Of a stretch of DNA of 41,559 bases, positions 15,475 through 24,060 are shown piece after piece. The stretch is from an uncultured Lachnospiraceae bacterium. GTDB taxonomy: Bacteria; Bacillota; Clostridia; Lachnospirales; Lachnospiraceae. The stretch is taken from assembly GCA_900548905.1 (NCBI GenBank), contig URMK01000062.1, positions 1 through 41,559 on the forward strand, given 5' to 3'. Below the pieces are notes generated by a model. That model had not been told where the DNA came from and did no database searches. It worked only from the letters and a program-made list of their open reading frames with translations. The translations under genes and the position numbers were made by a program. Position 1 is the first letter of the stretch. Each line of letters starts with the position of its first letter.

Positions 15475-17139
15475 TTATTCCAGCCCCATGGTATCCACCG
15501 CATCCTGGTACATCTGCACATAATCTGCGATCCCCATTCCGTCAAACATGGAAACAAAGGAATTCCAGCTATCATCCGTCACGCCGGCGGTAACGAAGGC
15601 CGCAATATTTTCCACAACCGCATTGTTGATATCCGTTTCTTTCAGCGAGCTGTCCTGAAGCTGTTCCGAGGTCAGCGGCGCCATATCCAGATAATCATTG
15701 GAATATTTCTGAATGATGCCGGCTGTATCATACTTTTCACAGTATTCTGTCTTTTCGGTCCGCTGTTCCGGCATATTGAAGGTTTCGCTGAGATATTTGC
15801 CGGGTGCGAAGAACAAGGTATTACAGTCTATGTAATTTTTCACTTCCGCACTTCCGTCATTGGTAACGGTGATTTTATTGTTTTCATCATATATCCAGCC
15901 GAGGCCCTCTCCGGCATCCTGCTCCCCGTAATAGAGGGAAAACATCATATCGGTTTCCAGCAGGGCATCCAGCCAGCGCATGGTGGCGGGCACATTTTGG
16001 TTGGAGCTGGTAACAAAGGCGCCGGGCCTGCAAAGCTCAAGATAGCGGTAAAGGCTGGCACTGCTGTCGGGCATCCAGAGTACGGAATTGGATGCAACGC
16101 CTTCGTCATAAGCCATCGCCACAAGTCTCCATGCAGTGAAGAAACCTACATTCCCTTCTTTCAGCTTTGTTTCTACGGTATTGAAATCCTGGGAAACGAT
16201 TTCCGGATCCACAAGCTCTTCCTCATAAAGCATGTGCAGCCATTCCATACAATCGCGGAAGCCGTCCTGGGTGGCTATGAACTGCACCTTCTTGTCGTCG
16301 TCGATATAGATCCACTTGTCAGGATCGCAGGGAAGCCCGAACAGAGGGAGCATGTAGCGGATGCCGTTAAAGCCGATATCCAGTCCCATTTCCAGGGGAA
16401 TCTCATCCGCTTCCCCGTTGCTGTTAGGATCGCCTGTTTTGAATGCACGCAGGACCTCCGTCAGCTCCTCCACATTGGCGGGTGTTTCCAGATTCAGGGC
16501 ATCCAGCCATTCCTGATTGATGAAATAATGCTGGTTTGTGTTAATATTCTGTCCCACCAGATAGCCGACGGAATAAATCTTTCCATCGGAAGCCACAAGG
16601 CTGGTAGTGGGATCATTGTCTTCCGCATCCCGTCTTTCCACGAAATTGGGCATATACTGGTCAATCAAATCGTCCAGCGGGATCACGATCCCCTGAGTCA
16701 CACCATATTCTTCATCATCCAGCTGGCCTTCTCCGTTGGTCGCCAGAATGACGTCCGGATATTCACCGGAAGCAAATGCCAGATTCAGCTTTGTTTTCCA
16801 GTCGGAGCCTTTGATTACCTCCCATTCCGCATGGATACCGGTCTCCTCCTCCAGACGCTTCACGCCGGGCATCTCGTCAAAATCCGTAAGGGAATCGGAA
16901 TCCCGGATCGCTATCATCACCTTTAACGTAATGGGTTCCTTCACGATAGGATAACCGGTTTCATTAAAATTGCCGTCCGCCTGCGCCGCCGCGGTATCCC
17001 CCGCCGCCCCGCTTTCCGCTGCCGTTTCACCGGAAGCCGTCCCCGTTGCCGATGTCGTTCCGGAAGAGCTTCCGCAGCCTGCCAGGGCCGATACCGCCAG
17101 CGCCGCTGCCATCATAAGTGCCAGTGCTTTCTTCTTCAT
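15475..17139 (-). CDS. Sugar ABC transporter substrate-binding lipoprotein
   Basis: This CUT1 binding protein of 554 residues belongs to cassette B. It has a classic lipoprotein signal peptide ending LAGCGSSSG and a Ser/Thr/Ala-rich linker (about 22-60) before the binding domain. The start at 17139 (MKKKALALMM) is fixed by AAGGAGG upstream; the frame extends eleven codons further without a site. Regions such as WLDALNLETPANVEELTEVLRAFKTGDPNSNGEADE match the LplA/YtcQ type. It captures an unknown oligosaccharide outside the cell and docks on the permeases encoded just upstream. Confidence 0.9.
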   Translation of the reverse strand: MKKKALALMMAAALAVSALAGCGSSSGTTSATGTASGETAAESGAAGDTAAAQADGNFNETGYPIVKEPITLKVMIAIRDSDSLTDFDEMPGVKRLEEETGIHAEWEVIKGSDWKTKLNLAFASGEYPDVILATNGEGQLDDEEYGVTQGIVIPLDDLIDQYMPNFVERRDAEDNDPTTSLVASDGKIYSVGYLVGQNINTNQHYFINQEWLDALNLETPANVEELTEVLRAFKTGDPNSNGEADEIPLEMGLDIGFNGIRYMLPLFGLPCDPDKWIYIDDDKKVQFIATQDGFRDCMEWLHMLYEEELVDPEIVSQDFNTVETKLKEGNVGFFTAWRLVAMAYDEGVASNSVLWMPDSSASLYRYLELCRPGAFVTSSNQNVPATMRWLDALLETDMMFSLYYGEQDAGEGLGWIYDENNKITVTNDGSAEVKNYIDCNTLFFAPGKYLSETFNMPEQRTEKTEYCEKYDTAGIIQKYSNDYLDMAPLTSEQLQDSSLKETDINNAVVENIAAFVTAGVTDDSWNSFVSMFDGMGIADYVQMYQDAVDTMGLE

Positions 17140-17203
17140 AAAGAAAAACCTCCTTTTTCTATTACAACACATTTTGTGCTGATACCTTTACCTGTGCCGG
17201 GCG

Positions 17204-18121
17204 TCATCCTTTTAAAGAGCCAATCATGACACCCTTTTCAAAATACTTCTGCATCAGGGCGTATAATAATACCACAGGCCCCGTCGCCACCACAATAATA
17301 CAATATTTGGATACATTGGCAATACGCATCGCTTCCTGCATAGATGCCGAGCTGTCCGCCATAGACATCATGTAGTCGCCGGATTTGTCCACCTGCAGGG
17401 TTGCCAGGATTTCCCGCAGCACCGTCTGGAGAGGGAGCAGGTTCCTGTCACGCAGATACACAAGCCCGTTAAAATAATCATTCCATTTCGCCACGCCGTA
17501 GTAAACGGCCAGCACCGCGATTATGGTCTTGCTCAGAGGCAGAACCACTTTGGAAAAATACTGGAAATGAGTGGCTCCGTCCAGCATGGCGGCTTCATAA
17601 AGTTCTCCCGGAATGTTGGTCTGTATGTAGGTCCGTGCAACCATCAGGTTCCAGACACTCACGTAGCCCATCAGGATAATAATCGCTCTCGTATTATATA
17701 AACCGATATTCTTCATCACCAGGAAGGTGGGGATCAGCCCGCCGTTAAAAAACATGGTGAATACGAAGAAAAAATTAAGAAACCCCTTGCCTGCAAATTT
17801 GGGCCTGGACAGCGCATAAGCTGCCGACAGCGTCACCAGGATACTGATCACCACACTGACAAAGGTGTAAAACAGGGAGTTCCCATAAGAAGACCAAAGC
17901 TCCTTATATTTAAAAACCGCTTCATAACCCATCAGGGAAAAATCCACCGGATGCAGCAGGACTTCTCCTTTTACAATGGCATCCGGATCCGATACGGATG
18001 CGATGCACACCAGGTAAAGCGGATATAATATAATCAGCATAACCACAACCCAGAATAAGGAATTAAAGATATGGAACATGCGGTTGCTGAAGCCCATCTG
18101 CTTTCTTGCCTTTTTTCTCAT
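17204..18121 (-). CDS. LplC-type sugar ABC transporter permease
   Basis: This 305-residue membrane permease is the second gene of cassette B. It has the EAA loop EAAMLDGATHFQYFSKVVLPLSKTIIA and the C-terminal QKYFEKGVMIGSLKG typical of LplC. AGAGG lies eight bases before the ATG. It pairs with the permease at 18181 and passes the substrate from the binding protein encoded downstream. No ATPase gene is present in the cassette. Confidence 0.9.
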   Translation of the reverse strand: MRKKARKQMGFSNRMFHIFNSLFWVVVMLIILYPLYLVCIASVSDPDAIVKGEVLLHPVDFSLMGYEAVFKYKELWSSYGNSLFYTFVSVVISILVTLSAAYALSRPKFAGKGFLNFFFVFTMFFNGGLIPTFLVMKNIGLYNTRAIIILMGYVSVWNLMVARTYIQTNIPGELYEAAMLDGATHFQYFSKVVLPLSKTIIAVLAVYYGVAKWNDYFNGLVYLRDRNLLPLQTVLREILATLQVDKSGDYMMSMADSSASMQEAMRIANVSKYCIIVVATGPVVLLYALMQKYFEKGVMIGSLKG

Positions 18122-18180
18122 ATTAAAAACCTCTCTATCATTTTGCTGAAACGCAGCTGACCGGAACCTTCACAGCTGCT

Positions 18181-19122
18181 TTAAAACAATCCCACGTCCG
18201 TCATACGCTTGGACAGCCGGTTCACAGATACAATCAGAATGAAATTGATAATATTGATAAACAGGCCGATTGCCGCCGTATAAGAGAACTGCCCGCTCCC
18301 CAGGCCGACATTGTACACATATACGCCGATGATATCCGAGGTGGGAATATTTCCCGGCGTCTGCATGACCAGCGCTTTATTCGTATCGGAGGCAAGCATC
18401 TTGCCGCAGTCCAGGATAAACACCATCATTGCCGTGGGAATCAGGCTGGGGATATCTATGTACCGTATTTTCTGCCAGATGCTGGCCCCGTCAATTTCCG
18501 CCGCTTCATATAAGGATAAATCAATACCGGTCAATGTGGCGATATAGAGGATTGTCCCGTAGCCGGCCGCCTGCCAGATTCCTGATATGATATAAATGGA
18601 GCGGAAGGCAGAGGCATCCGACATGAAATCAACAGCCTTCAGGCCGAGGGCCGTTCTGGCAAAATTCAGGATACCGCTTGTCGGGGAGAGGAAAATGTAA
18701 AGCATACCTGCAAGCACGACGGTAGATATAAAGTAGGGAACATAAATGCTTGTCTGGATAAACCTCTTTTTCTTTGTTCCCCGGATCTGATTCAGCAGTA
18801 TGGCCAGAATCAGCGGCACAGGAAAACTCCACAACAGATAATACACATTCAACAGTAAGGTGTTTGACAACAGCCTCTTAAAATAGTAAGCGTTGAAGAA
18901 ATTCTTAAAATGCTTCAACCCCACCCATGCGCTGCCCGCAATTCCGTCCACCGCCTTATAGTCTTTAAAGGCTATCTGGATTCCGTACAGCGGCAGATAA
19001 TTGAAAACCACAAAATAAATGACTGCCGGAAGAACCAACAGATACAGCTGCCAGTTATTCTTCAAAACGGCTTTAAAACCCAGTCTCTTTTTCATGGTCT
19101 TCGGTTTTTCCCATGCTTTCAC
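18181..19122 (-). CDS. LplB-type sugar ABC transporter permease
   Basis: This 313-residue permease is the first gene of cassette B. It has FNYLPLYGIQIAFKDYKAVDG after the first helix, the EAA loop EAAEIDGASIWQKIRYIDIPSLIPT, and a terminal RMTDVGLF. The start is a GTG at 19122 with AAGGGAG upstream; an ATG at 19095 is possible. Its promoter is at 19174-19202. It is divergent from the AraC gene at 19551. Confidence 0.9.
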   Translation of the reverse strand: MKAWEKPKTMKKRLGFKAVLKNNWQLYLLVLPAVIYFVVFNYLPLYGIQIAFKDYKAVDGIAGSAWVGLKHFKNFFNAYYFKRLLSNTLLLNVYYLLWSFPVPLILAILLNQIRGTKKKRFIQTSIYVPYFISTVVLAGMLYIFLSPTSGILNFARTALGLKAVDFMSDASAFRSIYIISGIWQAAGYGTILYIATLTGIDLSLYEAAEIDGASIWQKIRYIDIPSLIPTAMMVFILDCGKMLASDTNKALVMQTPGNIPTSDIIGVYVYNVGLGSGQFSYTAAIGLFINIINFILIVSVNRLSKRMTDVGLF

Positions 19123-19155
19123 TAAAAACCGCTCCCTTCTTTTTTGTAACTTTCA

Positions 19156-19166
19156 TGCACTTCGCA
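19156..19166. repeat. 11-bp direct repeat, left copy
   Basis: TGCACTTCGCA occurs here and at 19437-19447 in the same orientation. This copy sits just downstream of the cassette B -10 box, at the predicted transcript start. It may be a regulator half-site or mark the edge of a small inserted segment. Confidence 0.5.
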
Positions 19167-19173
19167 TAGTAAA

Positions 19174-19202
19174 ATCATACGTAATATTCAGCATATTTTC
19201 AA
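19174..19202 (-). promoter_or_regulatory. Promoter of sugar cassette B
   Basis: On the minus strand TTGAAA (19197-19202) and TATGAT (19174-19179) are exactly 17 bp apart, predicting a start near 19167, about 45 bases before the first permease. The outer inverted repeat of the structured segment begins directly upstream of the -35. Confidence 0.6.
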
Positions 19203-19418
19203 CGTTATAAATTTTATCCCCTCCATTCTCACTCAATTTGACCATTTTTACAGGTTTAAAAGCTTCTTTATAAGCAGTATTTACAATCATTTGAAAGAAG
19301 GAAGTCCCCCAGCTTTGCACCTGTAAAATTTCGTACCCTCTAAAATTTATAACCTTTGGGGCGCAGCTGCCTAAAAAGCAGGGTATCCGTTTTCTATAAA
19401 AAACGGATACCCTGCTTT
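19201..19418. ncRNA. Candidate structured RNA or regulatory element
   Basis: Nested inverted repeats fill the gap between the divergent permease and AraC genes. The outer pair is 13 bp (19204-19216 with 19341-19353). Inside it are a 10-bp pair (19246-19255 with 19319-19328) and a 6-bp pair (19259-19264 with 19311-19316). A 19-bp perfect hairpin follows at 19375-19418. On the plus strand this reads as a rod followed by a terminator, with a weak TTGTAA-17-TAGTAA promoter at 19144-19172. No known RNA family is recognised and the strand is uncertain; a DNA-level operator array or a small non-coding insertion is also possible. Confidence 0.35.
19375..19418. terminator. 19-bp perfect hairpin, terminator-like on both strands
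   Basis: The arms at 19375-19393 and 19400-19418 pair without mismatch around a six-base loop. On the minus strand the stem runs into five T; on the plus strand it is followed by a T-rich stretch. It stands between two divergent genes, where no protein-gene transcript should end. It therefore either ends a small RNA or insulates the two promoters. Confidence 0.65.
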
Positions 19419-19436
19419 AGATTCTTTCCTTATTTT

Positions 19437-19447
19437 TGCACTTCGCA
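19437..19447. repeat. 11-bp direct repeat, right copy
   Basis: TGCACTTCGCA is identical to 19156-19166 and lies 281 bp away. This copy lies about 40 bp upstream of the AraC gene's -35. The two copies enclose the nested inverted repeats and the hairpin. Confidence 0.5.
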
Positions 19448-19488
19448 GTTGCCCAGATCGTCAAATCCGTAAATAAGAAAGGATCTCA

Positions 19489-19517
19489 TTGACAGATTTT
19501 TGCCGCTATGATATTTT
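19489..19517 (+). promoter_or_regulatory. Promoter of the AraC gene between cassettes B and C
   Basis: A perfect TTGACA (19489-19494) is followed after 17 bp by TATTTT (19512-19517). It reads toward the AraC-family gene at 19551, which has AAAGGAAA before its ATG. Confidence 0.55.
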
Positions 19518-19550
19518 TCGTATAAGCAGCCGTTTACGAAAGGAAATGCT

Positions 19551-20387
19551 ATGTATAAAAAACTTATTTTTGAACACGATGTATTGACTGCATATACACA
19601 TCACCTCGCCGCCCCGGAACATGTCCATGTAAACTGTGAGTTTGTTTTGGTCACAAACGGCAAAGCGCTCAACACGGTGGACGGCGTATCGGAAACCATT
19701 GTCAACGGCGACGTCTTTTTCCTGAATCACCTTCCTCAGCACAGCATTACCAACATAAGTGACGATCATGAACATATTGACCTGTATATCACCTGCCAGC
19801 AGCTCAAACAGATCTGTCTGAAGCTGTTTAACGAAGAATTATATGACTTCCTGATGAAGGATGCTTCCGAAAAAAAATGCAATATCACTTATGATGAATT
19901 CACTGTGATTGTTAAAAAAGTACGGAAACTGGAAGTGAATTACATCCTCGCCAAAGATGATGCCATGCGGGAAACCTATAAAAGATGTGTCCTCTCCGTT
20001 ATCATTGAAATATTAGGGGTTCTGTTTGATAACCTGTATACCCGGCAGTTTAACTGTCCCCCCTGGCTTGAATCCTTTTTACAGGAAACCCAGCGTCCTG
20101 AAATATTTTCCATGTCGGTGAATGAAATCATCAATTTATCGTTTTATTCGCATACTTTTTTCTGCCAGACATTCAAAAAATGTTTTCAGCGAAGCTTCAA
20201 GTCCTACATTGATGAATTACGTTTTAATCATGCCAAAAACCTGTTAGCCACCACCCATTTATCCATACTGGATATTTCGCTGTCCGTCGGCTACAACAGT
20301 TCTTCGCATTTCATCCACAAATTTAAGCAGTTATCCGGTATAACGCCCCTGCAGTTCAGGAATATCATACAGAACCGCAGACCGTGA
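19551..20387 (+). CDS. AraC family transcriptional regulator
   Basis: This 278-residue cytosolic regulator has an N-terminal cupin-like ligand domain (about 5-90, with HVHVNCEFVLVTNG and NGDVFFLNHLPQHSI) and a C-terminal AraC double HTH (about 180-275, with YSHTFFCQTFKKCFQRSFKSYI and VGYNSSSHFIHKFKQLSGITPLQF). It lies between cassette B, which it faces divergently, and cassette C, which converges on it. It could regulate either. The GH78 gene next to it makes L-rhamnose or a rhamnoside a reasonable but unproven ligand. Confidence 0.88.
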   Translation: MYKKLIFEHDVLTAYTHHLAAPEHVHVNCEFVLVTNGKALNTVDGVSETIVNGDVFFLNHLPQHSITNISDDHEHIDLYITCQQLKQICLKLFNEELYDFLMKDASEKKCNITYDEFTVIVKKVRKLEVNYILAKDDAMRETYKRCVLSVIIEILGVLFDNLYTRQFNCPPWLESFLQETQRPEIFSMSVNEIINLSFYSHTFFCQTFKKCFQRSFKSYIDELRFNHAKNLLATTHLSILDISLSVGYNSSSHFIHKFKQLSGITPLQFRNIIQNRRP

Positions 20388-20414
20388 GGCGCACAGTATC
20401 TGTCCGGGGCAGGA

Positions 20415-23090
20415 TTACTCTGCCTTTGCGGCCTTACTTGGATCCCGGAGCTTATAAGCCGTCTCATAGTCCCCTGCCCCCAGGTAACAGACCTGATCCC
20501 GCACACATGCAAAAATGGGATTCTCGGTATACGCGAATACTTCTTTCGGGGCCTTCGGCAGATACAGGACGGCCTCACATCCGAACGGGACCGAAAACGA
20601 CAGCTTTATATGATTTCCTTCTCTGATCTCCCATGCCGATTTCCATAATCCGGAGGCCGAATTATACTCACATCTGACCTGTCCCACACGGGGATCGATA
20701 ACCGGCGCAAGGATCACTTTTTGGAATCCGACGGAGTCTTCCGCCTGTCGGATACCCGCCATATAAGAATACATCCATTCCACAACAGAACCATATGCAT
20801 AGTGATTCAGGCTGTTCATCCCTGTGGAAGAAATACTGCCGTCCGCCAAAACACTGTTCCACCGTTCCCATATGGTCGTAGCCCCAAGGATAACCTCATA
20901 CAGCCACCCGGGATACTCTTCATTTAATAAAAGGTGATACGCCAGATCGCTCATCCCTGCTTTCGTAAGCTCCTCCAGAAGAATCGGCGTTCCCACAAAA
21001 CCTGTCTGCAGCCGGTTTCCATTGGATTCAAACAGCTTTCTCAAAGCCAGGCCGATCCGTTCCCGATCCCGGCATAATCCATAACGTAAGGCCAGCAGAT
21101 ATCCCGTTTGGGTATTTACGCCGCTCTGTCCGTTCCGGAAATCATATTCCTTCCGGATTTCTTCCAGGAGCTCGTCCGACAAAGCCTCATACGTTTCGGC
21201 CTCTTCCGTTTTACCGAGAATCCGTGCCGTTTTTGCCGCCAGCTGCGCGCTTACCCTATAATATACGCCCGCAATCAATCCATCATCCGTGCCGCCTTTC
21301 ACGCCATCCGTACCGCCGGCCCCGTCGAGTGCCAGCCAGTCCCCGTAATGTACCGCCCTGCGCCACCCGTCCTTTTTGCCGTCTGCGGTATTGTTCACCG
21401 CTGTTATATAATCAACCCATGCCTTCATACTGCTGTAATGCTTCTCCAATATGCCGGCATCCCCGTAAAAACGGTACATATTCCAGGGTATGATTGTTGT
21501 TGCGTCCCCCCAGACAGCGGAAGCAGCGTCCACATCAAATGCCGGCACCACATTCGGTACCATTCCCCCGCGGCTGTTTTGCTCCGTTTCCATGTCTGCT
21601 ATATATTTGTAATAGAAGGAATAACAGTCTCTGATATAACATGCCGTCGCGGAAAATACCTGCGCATCTCCGGTCCATCCCATCCGTTCATCTCTTTGGG
21701 GGCAGTCTGTGGGCACATCCACAAAATTATCCTTCTGTCCCCATTCCGTATTCGCTATGAGCCGGTTCAATAAAGGGTTTCCGGTAACCAGCTTTCCCGT
21801 TCTCGGCAGCTCGGAATAAACAGCAAGGCCGACAAAGTTATCTTTTACGGTATCCGGCATCGGCGTATAGATAACCTCCGTTTTTTCTCTTCTCATTACC
21901 GCATAGGCTTCCGCCGGATCGTCACAAAGGAGCTTTTCCACTTTCACATAACGGTACCCGTAAAAAGTGAAATGAGGGATAATCGTCTGCTGTGTCCCAT
22001 CGGAAACATAAAAGTACTCCGAGCGCGCCGACCGCAGATTGTCCCGGTAAAAATTCCCCTGCTGCAGGATTTCACCTGTCTGTACATGGATTACCGTCCC
22101 CTTTGGCTCTTTTACACGCAGTGAAAAAATTCCGGTTATATTCTGTCCCAGATCCAGTACGGTTTCGCCGGCCGGTGTATGGATCAGGTTTTCAACCGGA
22201 AATTCTGTCCTCACCTTTACCGGTGTGCTGAGCCTGGCCGCCGGCTTTCCTTTTGGCGCCTGTACATATACTGCGTTTCCGGCCTCTTGCGTTTCCCTTG
22301 TATCATCTCTCCATTCCCCGTCATAAATATTCGAGAAAACAATGTTGGATGTCCTTACTTTCCAGCTGTCATCCGTACCGATGACCTGTTCCGATCCATC
22401 CTCATATTCGATACGAAGTTCGGACAACAGTTGGAATCCATCGCCGTAATACCCTTTTTCCCTGTCGCCTGAAAAACCAAATCTTCCTTTATACCAGCCC
22501 GTCCCCAGCATTACAGACAATGTCCCGCTCTGCCGGATCCTATCCGTCACATCAAAGGTCTGGTATTGAACCCAGCTGTTATAATTATTACAATAGGGCG
22601 TCAGCAGCTCTTCCCCGATTTTAACCCCGTCCCACATGGCCTCATACAGCCCAAGTCCTGTTATGTACAGACGTGCCCAGCTGACCCTTCCGGTAATTTC
22701 TATTTCCTTATAAAACACAGGGCTTGCCAGATCTTTCGCCGGGCAGCCGATCCACTTTCCTTCCCAGCTCTCATCTTTCTTTGCGCTTTCAAACCAGTGT
22801 ACATCACTGACTGCCTCTTCCCCTGCATCCGTGCGGACATATACCTTCCAGTAATACCTTGTTCTCGGTTCCATTTCCATCTCTACCGGCGCCGCCAGAG
22901 GACTGCTATCCGGCTGATATCCGGTGTCCCGGATAAGAGCCGTCATAAGTTCATCCTTTGCTATCAGAATTCTTGCCGCCGTCATCTTTTTCCCTTTTGC
23001 CTGAACCACCTTCCAGGAAAATACCGGACTTTCAAAACCATATCCCAAAGGATTGTTATAATGATTCGTTTTACATTCTGTAATTTTCAT
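20415..23090 (-). CDS. Alpha-L-rhamnosidase, glycoside hydrolase family 78
   Basis: This 891-residue enzyme removes terminal alpha-L-rhamnose from oligosaccharides or glycosides. The family block VPTDCPQRDERMGWTGDAQ lies at 459-477, within the (alpha/alpha)6 catalytic domain; acidic residues in this region supply the general acid. N-terminal beta domains (about 1-420) are typical of GH78 and include YITGLGLYEAMWDGVKIGE, and a C-terminal beta domain follows. No signal peptide is present, so it acts in the cytoplasm on imported substrate. It is last in cassette C, 16 bases after the LplC-type permease, which ties the transporter to rhamnose-containing sugars such as rhamnogalacturonan pieces or flavonoid rhamnosides. 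Confidence 0.94.
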   Translation of the reverse strand: MKITECKTNHYNNPLGYGFESPVFSWKVVQAKGKKMTAARILIAKDELMTALIRDTGYQPDSSPLAAPVEMEMEPRTRYYWKVYVRTDAGEEAVSDVHWFESAKKDESWEGKWIGCPAKDLASPVFYKEIEITGRVSWARLYITGLGLYEAMWDGVKIGEELLTPYCNNYNSWVQYQTFDVTDRIRQSGTLSVMLGTGWYKGRFGFSGDREKGYYGDGFQLLSELRIEYEDGSEQVIGTDDSWKVRTSNIVFSNIYDGEWRDDTRETQEAGNAVYVQAPKGKPAARLSTPVKVRTEFPVENLIHTPAGETVLDLGQNITGIFSLRVKEPKGTVIHVQTGEILQQGNFYRDNLRSARSEYFYVSDGTQQTIIPHFTFYGYRYVKVEKLLCDDPAEAYAVMRREKTEVIYTPMPDTVKDNFVGLAVYSELPRTGKLVTGNPLLNRLIANTEWGQKDNFVDVPTDCPQRDERMGWTGDAQVFSATACYIRDCYSFYYKYIADMETEQNSRGGMVPNVVPAFDVDAASAVWGDATTIIPWNMYRFYGDAGILEKHYSSMKAWVDYITAVNNTADGKKDGWRRAVHYGDWLALDGAGGTDGVKGGTDDGLIAGVYYRVSAQLAAKTARILGKTEEAETYEALSDELLEEIRKEYDFRNGQSGVNTQTGYLLALRYGLCRDRERIGLALRKLFESNGNRLQTGFVGTPILLEELTKAGMSDLAYHLLLNEEYPGWLYEVILGATTIWERWNSVLADGSISSTGMNSLNHYAYGSVVEWMYSYMAGIRQAEDSVGFQKVILAPVIDPRVGQVRCEYNSASGLWKSAWEIREGNHIKLSFSVPFGCEAVLYLPKAPKEVFAYTENPIFACVRDQVCYLGAGDYETAYKLRDPSKAAKAE

Positions 23091-23106
23091 ATATGTAAGC
23101 TTTCCC

Positions 23107-23988
23107 CTAACCTTTGACGGATCCGACGGTCATGCCTTTCACAAAATATTTCTGTGCAAACGGATAGATAAGCATGATCGGAATGAGCGAAATGAATATT
23201 TGTGCGCAGCGGATGGTCCTGTCATCCACAACAGAAAGCAGCTTTATCTCATCGATACTTAACAGACTCAAGTCTCTTTTCACAACAACCGTATATAAAT
23301 AAGAGGCCAGAGGATAGCTGGACGGGAAATTTGAAAAAATCAGTCCGTCAAAATAGCTGTTCCACTGTGTTATGAAGGAAAACAAAGTCAATGTGGCAAT
23401 CGATGGTTTGGCACACGGAACATATACGCGGAAGCATGTGGTAAATTGGCCGGCCCCGTCAATAATCGCCGCTTCTTCTAATTCTTTTGGTATGCCGCGG
23501 AAGAAATTGATCATAAGTACAATATTATAAACCGACAGAATCGTAGGCAGGATCAATGCCCATATGGTATCCATTAAATGAAGGTTGGTTATCAGCAGGT
23601 ACCCCGGGATCAGCCCGCCGGAAAACAGCATGGTAAAGAAAAACAGCCATACATAAATTCCCCTGGCCTGAAGCTGTTCCTTCTCCTTTGACAGCGGATA
23701 GGCAATGAGGATCGTAAGAATCATCGACATCGGCACCCCGATCAAGACACGCTCCGCACTTTTTAACAGGGATGTCCAGAATTCCTTTTTTTCAATAACA
23801 TATTGATATGCCATTGTCGTAAATTCTACCGGCCAAAGTGTAACCTTTCCTGCGGCTACCGCTGTTGCGCTGGAAAAAGACATTGCCAAAATAGTCAGCA
23901 GAGGGAGTACACATACTAATGCCAGCAACGATAAAATCATATAATTGATAACGCAGAAAACTGCGCGGCTCTTTTTTATTTTTTTCAT
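23107..23988 (-). CDS. LplC-type sugar ABC transporter permease
   Basis: This 293-residue permease of cassette C has about six helices, the EAA loop EAAIIDGAGQFTTCFRVYVPCAKPSIA and a C-terminal QKYFVKGMTVGSVKG. I start it at 23988 (MKKIKKSRAV) with AAAGGG upstream; the frame is open to 24027 but the extra residues are unlike the family. It works with the permease at 24061 and the binding protein at 24997. It follows the first permease after 72 bases. Confidence 0.9.
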   Translation of the reverse strand: MKKIKKSRAVFCVINYMILSLLALVCVLPLLTILAMSFSSATAVAAGKVTLWPVEFTTMAYQYVIEKKEFWTSLLKSAERVLIGVPMSMILTILIAYPLSKEKEQLQARGIYVWLFFFTMLFSGGLIPGYLLITNLHLMDTIWALILPTILSVYNIVLMINFFRGIPKELEEAAIIDGAGQFTTCFRVYVPCAKPSIATLTLFSFITQWNSYFDGLIFSNFPSSYPLASYLYTVVVKRDLSLLSIDEIKLLSVVDDRTIRCAQIFISLIPIMLIYPFAQKYFVKGMTVGSVKG

Positions 23989-24060
23989 ATATATACCCTT
24001 TGTCCGCTTCCGCGGACATTCATTCAATATTCGGAAGGCGCTTCCTTCCCTTCTCTCTCA

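Noticed and set aside
19201..19418. 6S RNA or a known riboswitch class
   Set aside because: The rod shape with a bubble recalls 6S RNA, but the closing stem is AT-rich, the bubble is very uneven, and no conserved core of a known riboswitch is recognised. Left as an unnamed candidate.
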